A DNA stretch of 64,000 nucleotides from JAJEAD01 sp965221555 (lineage in GTDB: Bacteria; Pseudomonadota; Gammaproteobacteria; HK1), in assembly GCA_965221555.1 (NCBI GenBank), contig OZ244895.1, positions 1,736,001 through 1,800,000 on the forward strand. Reading direction: 5' to 3'. Below are positions 51,655 to 59,960 of this stretch, piece after piece. The first letter of the stretch is position 1, and the number at the start of each line of letters is the position of its first letter. The position numbers and the translations under genes were made by a program. Below the pieces are notes generated by a model. The model was given only the letters and a program-made list of their open reading frames with translations. It searched no databases and was not told where the DNA came from.

Positions 51655-52636
51655 TCATGCCGCCACCTCGGCGGGTGCTGGGGCCGGGCACGGGAAGTGC
51701 GCGTTGTCGAAGACCGCATTGAGCTTCTGGCGAGCTGTCTTGGCCCAGCCCTGCCACTTCGGCAGACAGACGGTTCGTCCATCAACGTACACCTCGCCCG
51801 ACGTGAGCAGGTCGCCGCCCTCGGGGGGGGCAGCGCCCAGTGCGAGCGTACCTCGTTGTAGCGCCGGCAGAACTGCTCGAGCGATTCCCTCGCCTGGCCC
51901 GGGCTGGCATAGAGCTTCCAGTACACCTCCTCGCTCTCCAGTGTTCGGTGCAAGCGCTCGAGCAACCCGGGCTGGGTCGGCGTGCGGTACCCGATACGCA
52001 CGTGGGCGTAATCGTAGTAATGTGTCGGCGAAGCGACCTCGCGAGAAAGCTTGACCCGTTGTCGGTGACAAGAAAAGGAGGCTTCGCCAGCGCTCCGTGC
52101 ACTCGCTCGGCCTCGGCCTGCGCCGCATCAAGCGCCGCGTTGACGTCCGTCGCCCGATAGCTCGGCTTGAAGTGGCACGCGAGCAGGTAGCGCGAGTAGT
52201 AGTCGATCACGGTCACCGCGTTCCACCAGTGGTGCCCAGAGATGTGGATGTAGGTCACATCGGCCTGCCACAGCCCGTTCGGTGCACTGGGCAGCAGCTC
52301 GAACAGCCGTGCCCCCTGATAGTGCTCGGCGCTGCGCACCCGGCGCTTTTGTAATAACCCCACCGCCTTCATCACCTTGTAGGCCTGCTTGTTCGAGACC
52401 TCGACACCGCCACGACGGGCAACGACGCCAATACGCTCGTATCCCCACCAGGGATACTGATGTGCCATCGCACGTACCCTGTGCGCCAGCGCCTCGGGCA
52501 CCGGCTTCCCCTTGCGACCCGGGCGTCTCGGCTCGCTCTTCGCGCGCGCGTACCACACCGAGCGCGCCACTCCCAGCGCCTTGAGCACCCCGCTCAGGCG
52601 CATCTGTGGCGTTCTCCGACACGCCGTCGTGACCAT
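51655..52636 (-). pseudogene. IS3 transposase orfB, two frameshifts
   Basis: The catalytic DDE integrase frame starts at 52636, reading RRTPQMRLSGVLKALGV, then LWQADVTYIHISG (first Asp) and FLVTDNGSSFLAR (second Asp). Near 52026 one base is missing, and the next frame continues YDYAHVRIGYRTPTQPGLLE and LESEEVYWKL with the catalytic Glu. At the run of eight Gs (51823-51830) another base is missing, after which the third frame reads EGGDLLTSGEVYVDGRTV and ends at 51655. Ribosomal fusion with orfA would use the slippery A8 run at 52674-52681. Confidence 0.85.
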
Positions 52637-52653
52637 CCGGCGGACCTCTCCGC

Positions 52654-52953
52654 TCAGCTCAACGCGCCTGAGATTTTTTTTACCCGATTGGCCACTGTCA
52701 GCTCCCCGATCACTTGGTCGCGCTCGGCAACCTCCGCGCTTAGGCGCTCCACAGCCTTCGCCTGCTCGGTCAACGCACCGCGGCCATGCATCGCCTGCTT
52801 GTAAGCCCCGATGAACTCCTCGCGCCAGCGATACAGCGTCTGCTCCGACAGCCCCGCCTGACGCGCAGTCTGCGTCGCCGGCTCCTCGTTGCTCAGCAGA
52901 CGCAGCACCAGCTCGGTCCGCTGCTGCGCGGTCAACGTCGACTTCTTACCCAT
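52654..52953 (-). CDS. IS3-family transposase OrfA
   Basis: This 99-residue helix-turn-helix protein begins MGKKSTLTAQQRTELVLRLL and includes the recognition helix QTARQAGLSEQTLYRWREE and a leucine-zipper-like C-terminal helix (AVERLSAEVAERDQVIGELT). ATG 52953 sits behind AACGGAG. It ends shortly after an A8 run (minus strand), where a -1 ribosomal shift would join it to orfB. It is intact, although its partner is not. Confidence 0.85.
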   Translation of the reverse strand: MGKKSTLTAQQRTELVLRLLSNEEPATQTARQAGLSEQTLYRWREEFIGAYKQAMHGRGALTEQAKAVERLSAEVAERDQVIGELTVANRVKKISGALS

Positions 52954-53070
52954 CTCCGTTCTCCCTGTCAACACTTCAAGTATCAATTGCCCTTCTGTCC
53001 AGAGAAATCGGAGCAATACCTGGTAGCGGGAACTGACACCTCCACAGTAGAAAAATTGGGGCGGTGGGAT

Positions 53071-53619
53071 TCATTGCTCATGCGTTTCTCCTTCTGTGGT
53101 TCGTCTGTGCTCTCGGATTCTGCCGACCAAATCGACGCGCGACTGATCAGCATCGCTCAGACGTATGGCCCACGATCTGCCCGGATGAATGGTGTCCCAA
53201 TGAGATCGTTTCTGGTTTCGCCTGCCTGAACCGGGGTCGTGATTGCCGAAGCCCGTGATCGCTTGGTTCCAGATGGGGGCATACTGATCGATCAAGATCT
53301 GCTCGGTTAGATTGATCCAGACGTGCTCAAGCACGAGCCACCGACACCCGAAGTCTGATAGCTTACGGTTCGATGCCATCTCGATAGAACCAGCGTGTTC
53401 CACGAGTCTTCGATGAAGGCGAACGTCCGCCTTTCCGACGTAGATGGGTCTGTCTGCCAACTCAGAGTAGGCGGGGAACGTGCCTGCGTAGTGGAGGGTG
53501 TACACTCCTGCACCATCGAACTCTGGATCGGGGGGCAGGGATGCGATCTCGTGAGACATGAGCGCTCTCACTGCGTTCCTGCCGAGTTCGGCGACACTGA
53601 GCGGGTTATAGGCCCGCAT
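53071..53619 (-). CDS. Eco29kI-type GIY-YIG restriction endonuclease
   Basis: This 182-residue protein matches the Eco29kI family, which cuts CCGCGG-type sites. The GIY-YIG core is present: GVYTLHYAG with Y40, RPIYVGKA with Y60 and K63, R70/R71 in LHRRLVEH, E106 in LTEQILI, and N118 in PIWN. The family signature GFGNHDPGSGR and HPGRSWA follows. The loop between YVGK and HRRLVEH is shorter than in Eco29kI. The start is ATG 53619, overlapping the methyltransferase remnant stop by 14 bases. The gene looks intact, while its cognate methyltransferase is truncated. Confidence 0.85.
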   Translation of the reverse strand: MRAYNPLSVAELGRNAVRALMSHEIASLPPDPEFDGAGVYTLHYAGTFPAYSELADRPIYVGKADVRLHRRLVEHAGSIEMASNRKLSDFGCRWLVLEHVWINLTEQILIDQYAPIWNQAITGFGNHDPGSGRRNQKRSHWDTIHPGRSWAIRLSDADQSRVDLVGRIREHRRTTEGETHEQ

Positions 53620-54025
53620 GAGCCCGAAGCGAGGCGCCTACTGATTGCGCTATTGCATGAGCCAGCCCTACGGGAGCAGCATTCCCAATTTGACGCATCC
53701 CTTCCGTCCAAGCTCCTTGGAAACACCATTCGTCCGGGAAATTCTGTAGGCGAGCCGCTTCTCTCAAGGAGAAGGACCGCACTGACCCATCCTTACGCCG
53801 CAACATGTTCTCGCCACCCGGTACTCCATGCACCCCAGCCTTCAATGCTTTGGCTGGCTTGTCCGGCGGGCTGCCGGTGTGGCCTGGATAGGAGCGCGCG
53901 TTAGGTTGGTAGACGTGTCCGGGGATCCCCGTGTTGGGAATATGCTCAGGGTCCGGTAGGTCGGCCAGCGCTTCCTCAACTGTCACCCATTCGTGCCGTT
54001 CGTGAGTGGGCGAGGGGGGCGAGCA
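53606..54025 (-). pseudogene. C-terminal stub of a C5-cytosine DNA methyltransferase
   Basis: Only the last roughly 140 codons remain. They contain SPTHERHEWVTVEEALADLP, the target-region GHTGSPPDKPAKALKAGVHG, motif IX-like SFSLREAARLQNFPDEW and motif X RQIGNAAPVGLAHAI. These are the C-terminal landmarks of m5C methyltransferases of the M.Eco29kI type. The catalytic PC and ENV motifs and the SAM loop would be upstream, where 54025-54331 shows nothing recognisable. The 5' boundary is approximate. It overlaps the endonuclease gene and was once co-transcribed with it. Confidence 0.8.
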
Positions 54026-54331
54026 GGACGTTTTGGCAGAGGAAGAATCGCGTCCCGAAGCAGCTAAGAGATTGAAAACGTTAAGAAAACAACAAATCCC
54101 AGTCGCTTCTGAAGATGGACTGGGTGCCTAGTCACAAGGGTGTTCCAGAGAATGTCCGTAACGCATTGATTTGTGGCCAGAAGTTCGATCTGCATAACTA
54201 CGTGCTGTTGAAACCGGGCGAAAATTGCAGAATTCCCTCTCCGCATTCCGGAAAGCTACAGCTCGGAGAGTCGTTAAGGCATTGCGGTTAACCTCACCCC
54301 ACACGGAGTTCGAAGCGCGGAGGACGATGAC

Positions 54332-55297
54332 ATGAGCGAACGCCCCGTAATCTGCAGCACGGTCCGAATGGAGCCCGAGCTCGAGGAGAGACTCGCCTCG
54401 GCGGGAGCGCTGCGTTCCCTTCGTGAAGACGTGCCCCGCCCGGAACTCCTGGCCGCACTCGCCGATGCAAGGGCTTTCTTCGGCTTGCATCGGGCCGATG
54501 CGGAGATGTTCGACGCCGCCCCCTCGCTGCGGGTGGTGTCGCGCCCCGCGGTCGGCTACGACGACGTGGACGTTACGCTTGCCACCCGGCGCGGGATCGC
54601 GGTGTGCAACACTCCGGGTGTTCTCAACGCCGCGGTTGCCGACCTCACCATGGCGCTGATCATCATGCTCGCGCGCCGGGTCCCCGAGTTTCAGGCCTAC
54701 GCCGAGGGAGGGGGCTGGGCGGCGGGCGATCCGGAGCCTCCTCTCGCCCACGATGTGACCGGCCAGACACTCGGTGTCATCGGCTTCGGGCGTATCGGGC
54801 GCGAGGTGACGCGGCGGATGCAGGCGCTCGGCATGCGCACCATCTGGCATGACCGCTTCGATAAGGCGCCCGCCGACGCGCCGCCCGGCCCCTACCGAAC
54901 GCTCGACGACCTCCTGCGCGAGTCGGACTTCGTCACCCTCCACACCAATCTCGACGAGAGCTCCCGGCACCTCGTCGGCGAGCGGGAGTTAGGCCTGATG
55001 CGCCAGAGCGCCTATCTCGTCAACACCGCGCGCGGTCCCGTCGTGGACCAGCGGGCGCTGGCCGCCGCGCTGGAGTCGGGGACCATCGCCGGGGCGGCCC
55101 TGGATGTCCTCGAGGACGAGCCGCCGGATCCCGACGATCCCATCTTCCGGGCTCCCAATGTGATCATCCTGCCGCATATCGGGACCTCCACCGAGGAGAC
55201 CCGCCGGGCGATGCGCGAGCTCGCGGTTACGAATCTGCTGGCGGTGCTGGATGGCCGTTCGCCGCCCGCGTGCGTGAATCCCGAGGTACTCTCCTGA
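54332..55297 (+). CDS. D-isomer-specific 2-hydroxyacid dehydrogenase
   Basis: This 321-residue NAD(P)-dependent dehydrogenase shows the Rossmann motif GFGRIG (151-156) and the catalytic triad R234 (NTARGPVVD), E263 (VLEDEPP) and H282 (LPHIGTST). The D172-type position in HDRFDK hints at NADPH preference but is not decisive. The size and motifs fit glyoxylate/hydroxypyruvate reductases. ATG 54332 is preceded by GGAGGA. A glyoxylate or serine-cycle link to glyA is possible but unproven. Confidence 0.92.
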   Translation: MSERPVICSTVRMEPELEERLASAGALRSLREDVPRPELLAALADARAFFGLHRADAEMFDAAPSLRVVSRPAVGYDDVDVTLATRRGIAVCNTPGVLNAAVADLTMALIIMLARRVPEFQAYAEGGGWAAGDPEPPLAHDVTGQTLGVIGFGRIGREVTRRMQALGMRTIWHDRFDKAPADAPPGPYRTLDDLLRESDFVTLHTNLDESSRHLVGERELGLMRQSAYLVNTARGPVVDQRALAAALESGTIAGAALDVLEDEPPDPDDPIFRAPNVIILPHIGTSTEETRRAMRELAVTNLLAVLDGRSPPACVNPEVLS

Positions 55298-55472
55298 CAC
55301 GCGATACGAGATCGCCCCCGCGCGCGCATTGCGGGTCGCCGGGGCCGCCCCGCCCCTGAATCGCGCACCATGAATCCACCGACAACGCCGAACAACGCAT
55401 GACGACATGCTCAGGATCCCGCCAGTGCCCCGGACAACCCCGGACATGGCCCGAGAAGAGGAGGAACTGGAA

Positions 55473-56606
55473 TTGAACGACATGCCGATCATCTCCGCCG
55501 ACTCCCACGCCGAGGAACCCCGTGAGCTCTTTGAGCGGCTGCCGCGGAAGTACCGCGAGCGCGCGCCGCGAGTCGTGGAGCGCGACGACGGTGTCTATGT
55601 GATCCAGGAGGGCATGCGCCCGATTCGGCAGGATATCGCCGCCTCCAACCTGAGCGAGGAAGACAAGCGCCGGGAGTTTCGCGCCAACGAGAGCCGCGCC
55701 TCAGGTTACGGTCGCGAGTCCGGCACCGACATTGCCCTGAGACTCGCCGACCTCAAGGAAGACGGCGTCTCGGCCGAAGTCATCTACCCCCAGGCGATCT
55801 TCAAGATCCTGGCTTCGCCCGATCCCGAGTATCAGCTCGTGTTCGCGCGCATGTACAACGACTGGTACGCGGAGATCTTCGGGGCCCATGGAGACCGCTT
55901 TGTGGTCTCGGCCGTCGTTCCGCTGCTCGACATCGAGGGAGCGGTCGCCGAAGCGCAACGCGTCGCGAAGCTCGGCTTCCGCTCGATCTCGGTGCCCATC
56001 AACATCCCGGCGCGTCCCTACAACCGACCCGACTACGAGCCCTTCTGGAGCGCGCTCGAGGATTTGGAGATTCCGGTCGCGTTCCACGTGTTCACCCGCG
56101 GCGAAAACCACATCCCCGAGGATCTGGGAGAGAAGCACTCCCATGGCGCCGACCTCATCATGATCTCGCTCGGCATCGCGGAGGCCATGAATCCGCTTGC
56201 CATGTTGACCGCCTCCGGAGTGCTGCAGCGCCATCCCAAGCTCAAGTTCGTGCTGGTCGAGTGTGGTATCGGGTGGCTGGCGTGGTTCCTGGGCTTGTTG
56301 GACGAGATCCACGAGAAACGCCACATGTGGCACAGTCCCAAACTGGATCTCAGGCCCAGCGAGTACTTCAAAAGGCAGGGTTACGCCACTTTCGGCGACG
56401 ATGCGATAGGACTGCGAAACCGCGACCTGACCGGAGTCGACTGTCTCATGTGGGGCAGCGACTATCCTCACGACGAGGGCACCTTTCCCCACTCGCGCGA
56501 AGTGATTGCCCGCACCTTCAAGGACTTGCCGGAGGCGGAGACCCGAAAGATAGTGGCGGAGAACGCGGCCGGACTCTATGGATTCAGTCTGGAGGGCCTG
56601 CACTGA
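55473..56606 (+). CDS. Amidohydrolase_2 family metal-dependent hydrolase
   Basis: This 377-residue TIM-barrel hydrolase starts at a TTG (55473) with an ideal GGAGG eight bases upstream; the ATG at 55482 is spaced too far. Motifs are ISADSHAEEP (the DxH pair), VAFHVFTRGENH, VLVECGIGWLAW and the catalytic Asp in WGSDYPHDEGTFPHS. Members hydrate or decarboxylate aromatic or carboxylic substrates. It follows the dehydrogenase gene on the same strand. Its substrate is unknown. Confidence 0.86.
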   Translation: MNDMPIISADSHAEEPRELFERLPRKYRERAPRVVERDDGVYVIQEGMRPIRQDIAASNLSEEDKRREFRANESRASGYGRESGTDIALRLADLKEDGVSAEVIYPQAIFKILASPDPEYQLVFARMYNDWYAEIFGAHGDRFVVSAVVPLLDIEGAVAEAQRVAKLGFRSISVPINIPARPYNRPDYEPFWSALEDLEIPVAFHVFTRGENHIPEDLGEKHSHGADLIMISLGIAEAMNPLAMLTASGVLQRHPKLKFVLVECGIGWLAWFLGLLDEIHEKRHMWHSPKLDLRPSEYFKRQGYATFGDDAIGLRNRDLTGVDCLMWGSDYPHDEGTFPHSREVIARTFKDLPEAETRKIVAENAAGLYGFSLEGLH

Positions 56607-56948
56607 GCCGGATCGTTTCGCGAACCGACCGGCAACGCCTGCCCGGAAACCTCACCGATTTTCGGTCCCTTCCGGCGCCAGGATGCTGTGGTAGCAGGAA
56701 GCACGGAGCGAAAGACTCGCAACGCGCAGTGGAAACCAGTTCGTTGCGGCGCGACGCGGTGCGGCCCGATAGCGCGAGCGTATTGGCGTACGCCAGTTGA
56801 GAGAACAGCGAAGCTTGCGGGTTTGAACGCGACCCTCGTGGTCGCCGACCGCGAACCTTGGAGGATTCGGATAGGAGTCGGGTCCGAATCCACCCGTCCG
56901 CGTGGCGACCGCGATCGGGTTACCAGGGCCGCCGTCCCACGGCGCTCC
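56607..56948. other. 342-base convergent gap
   Basis: The region separates the convergent amidohydrolase and tmm genes. No gene, clear terminator hairpin or repeat is visible; only GC-rich low-information sequence is seen. Confidence 0.4.
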
Positions 56949-58286
56949 CTACTTCGTCGCGAGGAAGGCCTCCATGGAGTCGTCCATCGCGTCCCACCAC
57001 GGCGTGTGGTGAACAGGCGCATTCGTGCCGGTTATCGGAGAGGAATGGGCGCGGTCGCGATAAGTAAGGATGTTGTGCTCCTTGTCGTGCTCCCAGTGCT
57101 TGAAGGTCTCCGATGCCTTGTCGAAGTCGAGTCCGTAGTCGAGTCCCGCGCAGAGGTCCTTGCAGTAGTCGGTCTGGAAGTCGATCTCCTGGATCGGATC
57201 TTCGAGCGCTTCCTCGCGGGTCTGCCAGGCGGTAGCGTCCTGTGCCATGCTCGCCTGCGAAGGCAGAGTGATCTTGCCCATGATGACATCGCGCGCATAC
57301 CAGGCCTGCGCGTCGAACATGCTGAAGGTGTAGTACTGGTCCTGCATGCCGAGGTACATGAGCTTGGGATTGTCGATCCAGACCACGCCCTTGTAGAGCA
57401 CGCCGGGGAAGAGGCGGTTGTGGGTCCGCAAGCGCAAGCTGTCTTCCATGAAAGGGAAGGAATGCAGGTAGCCGGTGCATAGCACCACCGCGTCGACCTC
57501 GCGCACGTTGCCGTCCTGGAAGTGCACTTTGCTGCCTTCGAATCGGGTGATGAGCTCGATCTCTTCGACACCCTCGGGCCAGTGGAAGCCCATCGGGTTG
57601 GTGCGGTAGCTGATGGTGACCGACCGGGCGCCGTACTTCTTCGTCTGCAGCGCGATGTCCTCGGCCGAGTAGCTGGCGCCAACCACCAGCACGCGACGGC
57701 CCTCGAACTCCCGGGCATCGCGATAGTCGTGGGCGTGCATGACGCGACCGGGGAAGGTCTCGATGCCCTCGAAGCTCGGCACGTTCGGCACCGAGAAGTG
57801 TCCGGAGGCGACCACGACGTAGTCGAATTCTTCCTCGCGGTCCTCGTTCTCGGGGGCATGGGTGGATCGAACCCGGAACTTCCCGCTCGCGTCATCGAAG
57901 GCTACGAACTGCACCACGGTATCGGTGCGCAGGTGTTCGCGCATCTTCGATGCCTCGGCCCGGCCCAAGATGTAGTCGCGCAGCACCTCGCGCGGCGGGA
58001 AGGAGGGAATGGCCTTGCCGAAGTGCTCCTCGAAGCTGTAGTCGGCGAACTCCAGGCATTCCTTGGGGCCGTTCGACCAGAGGTATCGGTACATGCTGCC
58101 GTGCACCGGCACTCCGTTTCCGTCCAGCCCGGTGCGCCACGTGTAGTTCCACAACCCCCCCCACTCGGACTGCTTCTCGAAGCAGACGATCTCCGGGAGC
58201 TTCTCGCCCTTGTCCCGGGCGTGGGCGAAGGCGCGCAACTGCGAGAGGCCGCAGGGTCCGGCCCCGATAATGGCAACACGGGTCAT
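56949..58286 (-). CDS. tmm: Trimethylamine monooxygenase
   Basis: Tmm oxidises trimethylamine to TMAO with NADPH, oxygen and FAD, in the cytoplasm. The 445-residue protein follows bacterial Tmm closely. The FAD loop GAGPCG is at 8-13, with EKQSEWGGLWNYTWRTGLD and MYRYLWSNGPKE nearby. The FMO fingerprint FPGRVMHAHDY is at 178-188 and the NADPH loop GASYSA at 203-208. LCTGYLHSF and the ending ITGTNAPVHHTPWWDAMDD follow. Related FMOs can also oxidise dimethylsulfide. It is 18 kb from tdm, unlike the adjacent tmm-tdm pairs reported in marine roseobacters. It seems to be monocistronic. Confidence 0.93.
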   Translation of the reverse strand: MTRVAIIGAGPCGLSQLRAFAHARDKGEKLPEIVCFEKQSEWGGLWNYTWRTGLDGNGVPVHGSMYRYLWSNGPKECLEFADYSFEEHFGKAIPSFPPREVLRDYILGRAEASKMREHLRTDTVVQFVAFDDASGKFRVRSTHAPENEDREEEFDYVVVASGHFSVPNVPSFEGIETFPGRVMHAHDYRDAREFEGRRVLVVGASYSAEDIALQTKKYGARSVTISYRTNPMGFHWPEGVEEIELITRFEGSKVHFQDGNVREVDAVVLCTGYLHSFPFMEDSLRLRTHNRLFPGVLYKGVVWIDNPKLMYLGMQDQYYTFSMFDAQAWYARDVIMGKITLPSQASMAQDATAWQTREEALEDPIQEIDFQTDYCKDLCAGLDYGLDFDKASETFKHWEHDKEHNILTYRDRAHSSPITGTNAPVHHTPWWDAMDDSMEAFLATK

Positions 58287-58412
58287 GGTCTCCTCCTGAA
58301 GGTGTCACTCTGCCGCCGCGACGGCGCGGACTCCGCGAGCCTCGAGGCTCGGCGTTCGGGAGCGCAGCGGTCGAAAGGGAAACGATAAACGCAAAGGGCC
58401 CGGCAAGGAAGC

Positions 58413-58441
58413 GCCCGGACCGCGTGCAACGCGGTCCGGGC
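58413..58441 (-). terminator. Perfect 13-bp hairpin downstream of the alpha/beta hydrolase gene
   Basis: The arms GCCCGGACCGCGT (58413-58425) and ACGCGGTCCGGGC (58429-58441) pair without mismatch around a three-base loop. It lies between the hydrolase stop (58498) and the tmm start (58286). It is GC-rich, and no T-tract directly follows, so it may be a terminator or processing structure. Confidence 0.6.
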
Positions 58442-58497
58442 CGTCAAACTCTCATCCGACGATCGTGCCTCGGGGTAACGCGACGGTCGCTGCCCCG

Positions 58498-59283
58498 TCA
58501 GGGATGGAAGGCGTCGCGTTCGAGCAACCAGCCCCGCGCGGTGTCCACTACCGAGGCGATCAGATCCGGGCGCTCGGTGTCCAGGTGCGCGCCGGCCAGA
58601 TGAACCACCCGCTTTGGGTCCGGGAGGAGCGCTTCGAAATGCGCGGCACAGCGTACCGGCACGCGTTCGTCGTCGGGACTCGATATCACCAGGAATTCGC
58701 CCCGCAGATGGGGCAGGTGGCGGGCGGGTTCGACGAGTCGCAGGCACAGGAGCGCGAGCAGGGAGGCGAGCGCGGCGAGTGGGATCGATTGGCGGCGCAG
58801 GATGAGCCAGGCGAGGGTGCCGCGCCTGGCCCCTCCGTAGGCGAACACCGCGCGCTTCACCCCGCTCCCCCGGGCCTGGAGATCTCGGAGGATCATGGGC
58901 AGCACAATCGCGCCGAGACTGCCGCCGCAAAGGGTCACCCGGTCCGCGTCGCACCAGGGCTGGCTGCGCAGCCAGACGAGCAGCGCCTCGATCTGGTCCG
59001 ACAGCCGACGCGCCATGCGCCACACCACCAGCGCGCGGCCGAAGTTCGATTGGCTGCGCCATCGTTCCCGATCGTAAGGCCAGGCGTAGGCCACGAGCGC
59101 GTTCGCGCCGCAGGGAGGGAGGCGGTCGAGGGTCCGATGTCCGGTCTTGAGGCCCCCCAAGATCACGAGAACCGGCACTTCGACGCTCTCGTCCGCGGGC
59201 CGGCGCACCTCGAAGCGCAACGGCGCCCCGTGGCGGTCGACGAGCTCGACGGCCTGAGTGCGGGGCGGCGTGGTTTCAGGCAA
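58498..59283 (-). CDS. Alpha/beta-hydrolase-fold protein
   Basis: This 261-residue protein has the fold's landmarks: the oxyanion strand VLVILGGLKTG, the nucleophile elbow GGSLGA, the acid in SSPDDERVP and the histidine in GAHLD. A hydrophobic stretch (LAALASLLALLCLRL) lies between the elbow and the acid, like a cap or membrane-touching helix. The start is taken as TTG 59283, which is uncertain because no good ribosome-binding site is present. It sits at the end of the 59347-63889 operon, 63 bases after it. Confidence 0.75.
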   Translation of the reverse strand: MPETTPPRTQAVELVDRHGAPLRFEVRRPADESVEVPVLVILGGLKTGHRTLDRLPPCGANALVAYAWPYDRERWRSQSNFGRALVVWRMARRLSDQIEALLVWLRSQPWCDADRVTLCGGSLGAIVLPMILRDLQARGSGVKRAVFAYGGARRGTLAWLILRRQSIPLAALASLLALLCLRLVEPARHLPHLRGEFLVISSPDDERVPVRCAAHFEALLPDPKRVVHLAGAHLDTERPDLIASVVDTARGWLLERDAFHP

Positions 59284-59346
59284 TGCGCGGCTCGTGCGAT
59301 GGGCGGGGGGGCCGATGACAGGGGGCGGTGCTCACGCCCGCGGCAC

Positions 59347-59916
59347 TCAAATCGCGCTTGAATCGATGCCGGGTTCGGCCCGCGCCTCATGCCACTGCGC
59401 CGCGAATCCGAGCACCCGCACGTCCGGCGGCATTTCCGGATTGAAGAGGCGGTTGTGGGTGAGGGTGAACTCGAATCCCGGGTCGTCGGGGGCGAGCTCC
59501 GCGACCGCGCAGGGAATCAGGTAACGCTGGCTGAACTGGCTGAACTCGAGCTCGCAATGCCCGGTCTCGCAGAGCCGCACCGCGAGACCCGTTCTCGGAC
59601 CGAACAGGGCGGTGAGCCGATCGGAGAACTCCTGCGGGCGCTGGTAGTAGGCGTCGGCGAGGAACTCGAGTGCACTGATGCGCCGCTCCGCGGGGTCCTG
59701 GGTCCGGAGATACATGTAGCGAAAGCGCGCCACGAAGTGGCTCGGGTCGCTCTTGACGAGCACGGTGGTGATGGTGCCCGCCGGCACGCCTTCGAGGCGC
59801 ACGAGCGGCCGCATGCCGGAAGTCGGCCGGCCTTCGCGCTGGCGCACCGCGAGCTGGCGCACCCGGCACTGCCAGCCGAGGAAGTGCAGCCTGAGCGTTT
59901 CCGCTTCCTGATCCAC
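59347..59916 (-). CDS. Conserved protein of unknown function in the FAD-oxidase operon
   Basis: From GTG 59916 this 189-residue protein reads DQEAETLRLHFLGWQCRVRQ and continues with RFRYMYLRTQDPAERRISAL, FEFTLTHNRLFNPEMPPDV and ARAEPGIDSSAI. There is no signal or membrane segment. The frame opens further upstream only as a shadow of the FAD-oxidase gene. It follows that gene by 44 bases. I do not recognise a domain; it may be a subunit of, or chaperone for, the oxidase. Confidence 0.62.
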   Translation of the reverse strand: MDQEAETLRLHFLGWQCRVRQLAVRQREGRPTSGMRPLVRLEGVPAGTITTVLVKSDPSHFVARFRYMYLRTQDPAERRISALEFLADAYYQRPQEFSDRLTALFGPRTGLAVRLCETGHCELEFSQFSQRYLIPCAVAELAPDDPGFEFTLTHNRLFNPEMPPDVRVLGFAAQWHEARAEPGIDSSAI

Positions 59917-59960
59917 CCGACGCTCTGTATCCGCTACCGTGAATCGGGGAAACCGCGCGC

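Larger units (their letters stand above)
51478..53015 (-). mobile_element. IS3-family insertion sequence, inactivated
   Basis: The element carries an orfA/orfB pair typical of IS3. Terminal inverted repeats match imperfectly: the left begins TGACTCCGAAATC and the right, read inward, begins TGCTCCGATTTC, both continuing to a CTGGACA core. The outer TG...CA ends agree with IS3 conventions. I see no target duplication beside these ends, so either the boundaries are off by a few bases or the flanks have rearranged. About 175 bases at the left end are noncoding. Two one-base deletions in orfB make it non-autonomous. Confidence 0.7.

Noticed and set aside
51470..53020. Target-site duplication of the IS element
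   Set aside because: The three to five bases outside the proposed ends do not match.
54064..54246. 60-residue frame as the missing part of the methyltransferase
   Set aside because: It contains no GVPQ, PC or ENV motif and is in another frame.
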